Notes under the pieces: model-generated
What the model saw: the letters and a program-made list of their open reading frames with translations, nothing else
Databases searched by the model: none
What the model was told of the DNA's origin: nothing
Assembly: GCF_910594005.1 (NCBI RefSeq)
Contig: NW_025316725.1
Coordinates: forward strand, 310,001 to 374,000
Source of the DNA: Cervus elaphus
Lineage: Eukaryota; Chordata; Mammalia; Artiodactyla; Cervidae
Reading direction: 5' to 3'
DNA length: 64,000 nt
Shown: one piece after another, positions 58,024-64,000 of the stretch
How positions within the stretch are numbered: the first letter of the stretch is position 1
How the letters are laid out: each line of letters starts with the position of its first letter
Translations under genes and position numbers: made by a program

Positions 58024-58819
58024 TTGGTCCACGGAGCTCTTCCTTGATGCTACAGTGACCTCAGGATCCTTCTAGCCTTGAAACAGTGTTCTTGGGGTTT
58101 CTCTGGAGTGCCATCAAGATAATCAAGGCTCCTTTCATGTGTGATGTGCAACACGGAATTGCTCTGCACGCAGTGCAGGGGAATCGGGCCTCATCTCGCG
58201 GCGAGGATGAAGTCTAATGGTTTTTCTCGAGTTGCAGCGGGAACCTGGGGTATAGTCTCGAGTTACGACGGGGATGGCCCTTCCTCACACGTGTTTGTTC
58301 AGCAACGTCACGACTCCTGCCTAGTTGGGAGGGACAACTCGGGATTCTCCTCGAGGCTTGGCAGGGCAATTGGGACGCCTCTCCAGCTGAGGCGGGAGAT
58401 CAAGGGTCCCTTGCCACGTGCCACAGGAATCCTGTGACTCCTATCAAGTTTCACGAGGAGTCAGGCATCGTCTCCTTTGGAGGCACTGATCTCCGCGTAC
58501 CTCTGGAGTTTTCAAAGGATGTGAGGCCTCCGGTCGCGATGAGGTGGGAAACTAGGTCTTTCTCTGTGGTCTCCGCAGGGGATTCAGACATCCTTTCGTC
58601 TTGGGAGATGCAAGACGAGCCTGCATTCAAGTCACTGCAGGGATATCCGGCCTTATTTCGAGTCAGGGCATCGCGGTGTCCATTCCACTTGAGGCCGCAA
58701 ACTCAGGGTCCCTCTCACATAGCTAGAGCTGAGAGAAGCCTCCTCTTGAGGTGCTTGTGGTAAGGTGGTAATCCTCTGGAGTCAAAACCAGGGAATAACC
58801 TCTCATCTCGAGTTGATTT
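58024..58819 (+). repeat. Satellite monomer M73
   Basis: 796 bp. Copy of M68. Differences: GCGAGGATGAAG, ACATAGCTAGAG. Confidence 0.95.
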
Positions 58820-59615
58820 TTGGGCCACGGAGCTCTTTCGTGTTGCTACAGTGAGCTCAGGATCCCTCTAACCTTGAAACACTGTTCTTGGGGTTTCTCT
58901 GGAATGCCATCAAGGAAATCAAGGCTCCTTTCATGTGTGATGTGCAACACGGAATTGCTCTGCACGCAGTGCAGGGGAAACGGGCCTCATCTCGCGGCGA
59001 GGGGGAAGTCTCATGGTTTTTCTCGAGTTGCGGCGGGAACCTGGGGTATATTCTCGAGTTACGACGTGGATGGCCCTGCCACACACGTGTTTGTTCAGCG
59101 ACGTCAGGACTCCTGCCTAGTTGCGAGAGACAACTCGGGAATCTCCTCGAGGCTTGGCAGGGCTATTGGGATGCCTCTCCAGGTGAGGCGGGAGACCAAG
59201 AGTCCCATTTCACGTGCCACAGGAATCCTGGGACTCTTATCAAATATCTCGAGGAGTCAGGTATCGTCTCCTTTGGAGGCACTGATCTCCGCGTACCTCT
59301 GGAGTTTTCAAAGGATGTGAGGCCTCCGGTCGCGATGAGGTGGAGAACTCGGTCTTTCTCTGTGGTCTCCACAGGGGATTCAGACATCCTTTCGTCTTGG
59401 GAGATGCAAGACGAGCCTGCATTCAAGTCACTGCAGGGATATCCGGCCTTATTTCTTGTCAGGGCATCGCGGTGTCCATTCCACTTGAGGCCGCAAACTC
59501 AGGGTCCCTCTCACATACCTAGAGCTGAGAGAAGCCTCCTCTTGAGGTGCTTGTGGTAAGGTGGTATTCCTCTGGAGTCGAAGCCAGGAACCAACCTCTC
59601 ATCTCGACTTGATTT
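58820..59615 (+). repeat. Satellite monomer M74
   Basis: 796 bp. Copy of M69. Differences: GTGAGCTCAGG, GGGGAAACGGG. Confidence 0.95.
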
Positions 59616-60410
59616 TTGGCCCACGGATCTCTTTCTTGTTGCTACAGTGACCTCAGGATCCCTCTAGCCTTGAAACAGTGTTCTTCGGGTTTCTCTGAAG
59701 TGCCATCAAGGAAATCAAGACTCCTTTCATGTATGATGTGCAACACGGAATTGCTCTGCACGCAGTGCAGGGGAATCGGGCCTCATCTCGCGGCGAGGGG
59801 GAATTCTCATGGTTTTCTCGAGCTGCGGCGGGAACCTGGGGTATATTCTTGAGTTACAACGGGGATGGCCCTTCCACCCACGTGTTTGTTCAGTGACGTG
59901 AGGACTCCTGCCTAGTTGCGAGGGACAGCCTGGGATTCTCCTCGAGGCTTGGCAGGGCAATTTGGACGCCTATCCAGCTGAGACGGGAGACCAAGGGTCC
60001 CTTTCCACGTGCCACAGGAATCCTGGGACTCCTATCAATTTTCATGAGGAGTCAGGCATCGTCTCCTTTGGAGGCACTGGTCTCCGCGTACCTCTGGAAT
60101 TTTCAAAGGATGTGAGGCCTCCGGTCGCGATGAGGTGGGGAACTAGGTCTTTCTCTGTGGTCTCCACAGGGGATTCAGACATCCTTTCATCTTGGGAGAT
60201 GCAAGACGAGCCTGCATTCAAGTCACTGCAGGGATATCCGGCCTTATTTCGAGTCAGGGCATCTCGGTGTCCATTCCACTTTGAGGCCTAAACTCAGGGT
60301 CCCTCTCACATAGCTAGAGCTGAGAGAAGCCTCCTCTTGAGGTGCTTGTGGTAAGGTGGTATTCCTCTGGAGTCGAAGCCAGGGACTAATCTCTCATCTC
60401 GAGTTGATTT
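59616..60410 (+). repeat. Satellite monomer M75
   Basis: 795 bp. Copy of M70. Private: GGACAGCCTGGG, TTTGAGGCCTAAAC (short deletion). It keeps the M49 form GCAATTTGGACGCC. Confidence 0.95.
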
Positions 60411-61205
60411 TTGGCAACGGAGCTCTTTCGTGTTGCTACAGTGACCTCAGGATCCCTCTAGCCTTGAAACAGTGTTCTTGGGGTTTCTCTGGAGTGCCAT
60501 CAAGGAAATCAAGGCTCCTTTCATGTGTGATGTGCAACACGGAATTGCTCTGCACGCAGTTCAGGGGAATCGGGCCTCATCTTGCTGCGAGTGGGAAGTC
60601 TCATGGTTTTTCTCGAGTTGCGGTGGGAACCTGGGGTATATTCTCGAGTTACGACGGGGATGGCCCTTCCACACACGTGTTTGTTCAGAGACGTCATGAC
60701 TCCTGCCTAGTTGCGAGGGACAACTCGGGATTCTTCTCGAGGCTTGGCAGGGCAATTGGGACGCCTCTCCAGCTGAGGCGGGAGACCAAGGGTCCCTTTC
60801 CACGTGCCACAGGAATCCTGAGACTCCTATCAAGTTTCACGTGAAGTCAGGCATCGTCTCCTTTAGAGGCACTGATCTCCGCGTACCTCTGGAGTTTTCA
60901 AAGGATGTGAGGCCTCCGGTAGCGATGAGGTGGGGAACTAGGTCTTTCTCTGTGGTCTCCACAGGGGATTCAGACATCCTTTCGTCTTGGGAGACGCAAG
61001 ACGAGCCTGCATTCAAGTCACTGCAGGGATATCCGGCCTTATTTCGAGTCAGGGCATCGCGGTGTCCATTCCACTTGAGGCCGCAAACTCAGGGTCCCTC
61101 TCACATACCTAGAGCTGAGAGAAGCCTCCTCTTGTGGTGCTTGTGGTAAGGTGGTATTCCTCTGGACTCGAAGCCAGGAACTAACCTCACATCTCGAGTT
61201 GATTT
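60411..61205 (+). repeat. Satellite monomer M76
   Basis: 795 bp. Front shared with M71. Then private changes: CTTGCTGCGAGTGG, CAGAGACGTCATG, CACGTGAAGTCAGG, GGTAGCGATGAGG, CTGGACTCGAAGC. Confidence 0.95.
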
Positions 61206-62001
61206 TTGATCCACGGAGCTCTTTCGTGTTACTACAGTGACCTCAGGATCCCTCTAGCCTTGAAACAGTGTTCTTGGGGTTTCTCTGGAGTGCCATCAAG
61301 GTAATCAAGGCTCCTTTCATGTGTGATGTGCAACACGGAATTGCTCTGCTCGCAGTGCAGGGGAATCGGGCCTCATCTCGCGGCGAGGGGGAAGTCTCAT
61401 GGTTTTTCTCGAGTTGCAGCGGGAACCTGGGGTATATTCTCGAGTTACGACGGGGATAGCCCTTCCTCACACGTGTTTGTTCAGCGATGTCAGGACTCCT
61501 GCCTTGTTGAGAGGGACAACTCGGGATTCTCCTCGAGGATTGGCAGGGCAATTGGGACGCCTCTCCAGCTGAGGCGGGAGGCCAAGTGTCCCTTTCCACG
61601 TGCCAAAGGAATCCTGGGACTCCTATCAAGTTTCACGAGGAGTCAGGCATCGTCTCCTTTGGAGGCACTGATCTCTGCGTACCTCTGGAGTTTTCAAAGG
61701 ATGTGAGGCCTCCGGTCGCGATCAGGTAGGGAACTAGGTCTTTCTCTGTGGTCTCCACAGGGGATTCAGACATCCTTTCGTCTTGGGAGATGCAAGACGA
61801 GCCTGCATTCAAGTCACTGCAGGGATATCCGGGTTTATTTCTAGTCAGGGCATCGCGGTGTCCATTCCACTTGAGGCCGCAAACTCAGGGTCCCTCTCAC
61901 ATACCTAGAGCTGAGAGAAGCCTCCTCTTGAGGTGCTTGTGGTAAGGTGGTATTCCTCTGGAGTCGAAGCCAGGGACTAACCTCTCATCTCGAATTGATT
62001 C
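61206..62001 (+). repeat. Satellite monomer M77
   Basis: 796 bp. GATAGCCC class with GTTGCAGCGGG and CTTGTTGAGAGGG as in M71. Back CTATCAAGTTTC, GCGATCAGGTAGGG, GGGTTTATTTCTAG. Confidence 0.95.
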
Positions 62002-62797
62002 TTGGTCCACGGAGCTCTTTCGTGTTGCTACAGTGACCTCAGGATCCCTCTAGCCTTGAAACAGTGTTCTTGGGGTTTCTCTGGAGTGCCATCAAGGAAA
62101 TCAAGGTTCCTTTCATCTGTGATGTCCAATACGGAATTGCTCTTCACGCAGTGCAGGGGAATCGAGCTTCATCTCGCCGCGAGGGGGAAGTCTCATGGTT
62201 TTTCTCGAGTTGCGGCGGGAACCTGGGGTATATTCTCGAGTTACGACGTGGATGGCCCTGCCACACACGTGTTTGTTCAGCGACGACAGGACTCCTGCCT
62301 AGTTGCGAGAGACAACTCGGGAATCTCCTCGAGGCTTGGCAGGGCTATTGGGATGCCTATCCAGCTGAGGCGTGAGACCAAGGGTCCCTTTCCACGTGCC
62401 ACAGGAATCCTGGGACTCCTATCAAGTTTCACGAGGAGTCAGGCATCGTCTCCTTTGGAGGCACTTATCTCAGTGAACCTCTGGAGTTTTCAAAGGATGT
62501 GAGGCCTCCGGTCGCGATGAGGTGGGGAACTAGGTCTTTCTCTGTGGTCTCCACAGGGGATTCAGACATCCTTTCGTCTTGGGAGATGCAAGACGAGCCT
62601 GCATTCAAGTAACTGCAGGAATATCCGGGCTTATTTCTAGTCAGGGCATCGCGGTGTCCATTCCACTTGAGGCCGCAAACTCAGGGTCCCTCTCACATAC
62701 CTAGAGCTGAGAGAAGCCTCCTCTTGAGGTGCTTGTGGTAAGGTAGTATTCCTCTGGAGTCGAAGCCAGGGATCAACCTCTCATCTCGAGTTGATAT
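62002..62797 (+). repeat. Satellite monomer M78 (chimeric)
   Basis: 796 bp. Front as in M47 (GAATTGATTCTTGG just upstream, TGTCCAATACGG), middle as in M48 (GACGTGGATGGCC, GGGCTATTGGG), back as in M50/M54 (GAGGCGTGAGACC, CTTATCTCAGTGAACC). Confidence 0.95.
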
Positions 62798-63593
62798 TTG
62801 GCCCACGGAGCTCTTTCGTGTTGCTACAGTGACCTCAGGATCCCTCTAGCCTTGAAACAGTGTTCTTGGGGTTTCTCTGGAGTGCCATCAAGGAAATCAA
62901 GGCTACTTTCATGTGTGATGTGCAACACGGAATTGCTCTGCACGCAGTGCAGGGGAAGCGGGCCTCATCTCGCGGCGAGGGGGAAGTCTCATGGTTTTTC
63001 TCGAGTTGCGGCGGGAACCTGGGGTATATTCTCGAGTTACAACGGGGATGGCCCTTCCACCCACGTGTTTGTTCAGCCACGTCAGGACTCCTGCCTAGTT
63101 GCGATGGACACCTCGAGATTCTCCTCGAGGCTTGGCAGGGCAATTGGGACGCCTCTCCAGCTGAGGCGGGAGACCAAGTGTCCCTTTCCACGTGCCACAG
63201 GAATCCTGGGACTCCTATCAAGTTTCACGAGGAGTCAGGCATCGTCTCCTTTGGAGGCACTGATCTCCGCGTACCTCTGGAGTTTTCAAAGGATGTGAGG
63301 CCTCCGGTCGTGATGAGGTGGGGAATTAGGTCTTTCTCTGTGGTCTCCACAGGGGATTCAGACATCCTTTCGTCTTGGGAGATGCAAGACGAGCCTGCAT
63401 TCAAGTCACTGCAGGGATATCCGGCCTTATTTCGAGTCAGGGCATCGCGGTGTCCATTCCACTTGAGGCCGCAAACTCAGGGTCCCTCTTACATACCTAG
63501 AGCTGAGAGAAGCCTCCTCTTGAGGTGCTTGTGGTAAGGTGGTATTCCTCTGGAGTCGAAGCCAGGGACTAACCTCTCATCTCGAGTTGATTT
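62798..63593 (+). repeat. Satellite monomer M79 (chimeric)
   Basis: 796 bp. Front as in M55 (TTGATATTTGGCCC, AAGGCTACTTTC), middle as in M52/M56 (GCGATGGACACC), back as in M53/M57 (GGGGAATTAGG). One monomer stands for three of the four-monomer unit. Confidence 0.95.
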
Positions 63594-64000
63594 TTGGCCC
63601 ACGGATCTCTTTCATGTTGCTACAGTGACCTCAGGATCCCTTTAGCCTTGAAACAGTGTTCTTGGGGTTTCTCTGGAGTGCCATCAAGGAAATCAAGGCT
63701 CCTTTCATGTGTGATGTGCAATACTGAATTGCTCTGCACACAGTGCAGGGAAATGGGGCCTCATCTCGCGGCGAGGAGGAAGTCTCATGGTTTTTCTCGA
63801 GTTGCGGCGGGATCCTGGGGTATATTCTCGAGTTACGCCGGGGATGGCCCTTCCACACACGTGTTTGTTCAGCCACGTCAGGACTCCTGCCTAGTTGCGA
63901 GGGACAAGTCGAGATTCTCCTCTAGGCTTGGCACGGCAATTGGGACGCCTCTCCAACTGAGGCGGGAGAACAAGGGTCCCTTTCCACGTGCCACAGGCAT
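63594..64000 (+). repeat. Satellite monomer M80 (3'-truncated by window edge)
   Basis: 407 bp. Front CACGGATCTC joint. Then M58 type (GACAAGTCGAGATTC, CTCCTCTAGGC, GGCACGGCAATT, CACAGGCAT). Extra BamHI-type site in GCGGGATCCTGG. Confidence 0.94.

Larger units (their letters stand above)
56901..60590 (+). repeat. Five-monomer higher-order repeat, copy 2
   Basis: The copy runs from the back of M71 to the first ~180 bp of M76, where both M71 and M76 have TTTTTGGCAACGG and CGCAGTTCAGGGG. After about 60,590 M76 diverges (CTTGCTGCGAGTGG), which ends the copy. Confidence 0.85.
1..64000 (+). repeat. Ruminant satellite I-like array, ~795-bp monomer, 81 copies
   Basis: The window is a single tandem array. 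The TTGGTCCACGG joint followed by a BamHI-type AGGATCCCTC motif recurs every 793-796 bp from end to end, always in the same orientation. Adjacent copies differ mostly by substitutions and 1-3 bp indels. Internal ~31-bp subrepeats and many CpG and CTCGAG (XhoI) sites match the established description of pecoran satellite I (the centromeric satellite family of bovids and cervids). Family assignment rests on recalled family properties (unit length, 31-bp ancestry), not on a database search. Its expected location is centromeric or pericentromeric heterochromatin. There are no gaps, inversions or inserted elements. The exact species is not determinable. Confidence 0.93.
49274..64000. repeat. Region D: re-used region B classes
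   Basis: M62 to M80. It starts with a close copy of M35-M37 (offset 21,480 bp), continues into a five-monomer tandem duplication with period 3978 bp, and ends with chimeric monomers M76-M79. M80 is a region C type copy resembling M58. Confidence 0.78.

Noticed and set aside
1..64000. CRISPR array or prokaryotic repeat system
   Set aside because: There are no short identical repeats separated by unique spacers. The period is ~795 bp with ~31-bp diverged subunits, and there are no cas-like genes.
1..64000. Interspersed elements (SINE, LINE, LTR/endogenous retrovirus)
   Set aside because: No interruption of the ~795-bp period, no poly-A tails, no target-site duplications and no reverse-transcriptase motifs were seen.
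1..64000. rDNA spacer or macrosatellite with a gene per unit
   Set aside because: The unit is only ~795 bp, has 31-bp internal ancestry, and shows no rRNA-like or homeobox-like segment.
1..64000. Assignment to a named species or to the ~1.4-kb cattle satellite
   Set aside because: The unit length excludes the cattle 1.715-type unit. Caprine-type and cervid-type ~0.8-kb units cannot be separated without a database comparison.

Overview
The whole window is one uninterrupted head-to-tail array of satellite DNA. The unit is about 795 bp (793-796 bp), present as 81 copies: 79 complete, plus a partial copy at each end, called M0 to M80 here. I define a monomer as starting at the TTGGTCCACGG motif. 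All copies lie in the same orientation. I see no protein gene, RNA gene, transposon, SINE/LINE, microsatellite or unique-sequence island anywhere in the 64 kb.

The monomer is itself built from diverged ~31-bp subrepeats. In M2, for example, eight consecutive subunits start at 1754, 1785, 1816, 1847, 1878, 1909, 1940 and 1971 without an indel. A GC- and CpG-rich satellite of about 0.8 kb with 31-bp ancestry is the hallmark of the pecoran ruminant centromeric satellite I family (cattle 1.715 satellite, the ~0.8-kb satellites of sheep and goat, cervid/muntjac satellite I). The window is therefore most likely pericentromeric or centromeric heterochromatin of a ruminant. The ~795-bp length fits a cervid-type or caprine-type satellite I better than the ~1.4-kb cattle unit. 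The species cannot be fixed from sequence alone.

Layout. Region A (about 1-21,430, M0-M26) holds one subfamily, marked by GGGCATAGCGG tails and CTAACCCCTCATC joints. It contains a two-monomer repeat (757-3938), a ~9.54-kb higher-order repeat whose second copy is shortened, and a three-monomer tandem duplication (period 2383 bp) inside the first copy. Region B (about 21,430-46,090, M27-M57) holds a second subfamily with many monomer classes (GATAGCCC class, CACGGATCTC class, TCAAATATC class) in variable order. It ends in a very recent four-monomer tandem duplication (39,728-46,090, period 3182 bp). Region C (46,091-49,273, M58-M61) is a two-monomer repeat. Region D (49,274-64,000, M62-M80) re-uses region B classes: a 3.2-kb copy of 27,794-30,975, a five-monomer tandem duplication (period 3978 bp), and a final stretch that returns to the region C type.

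The biology visible here is sequence evolution, not gene function: repeated unequal crossing-over and conversion produced higher-order repeats of 2, 3, 4, 5 and ~12 monomers, with chimeric monomers marking breakpoints. The many long open frames in the array are a by-product of a stop-poor 31-nt ancestral unit and are not annotated as genes. All identities and counts given are by-eye comparisons.
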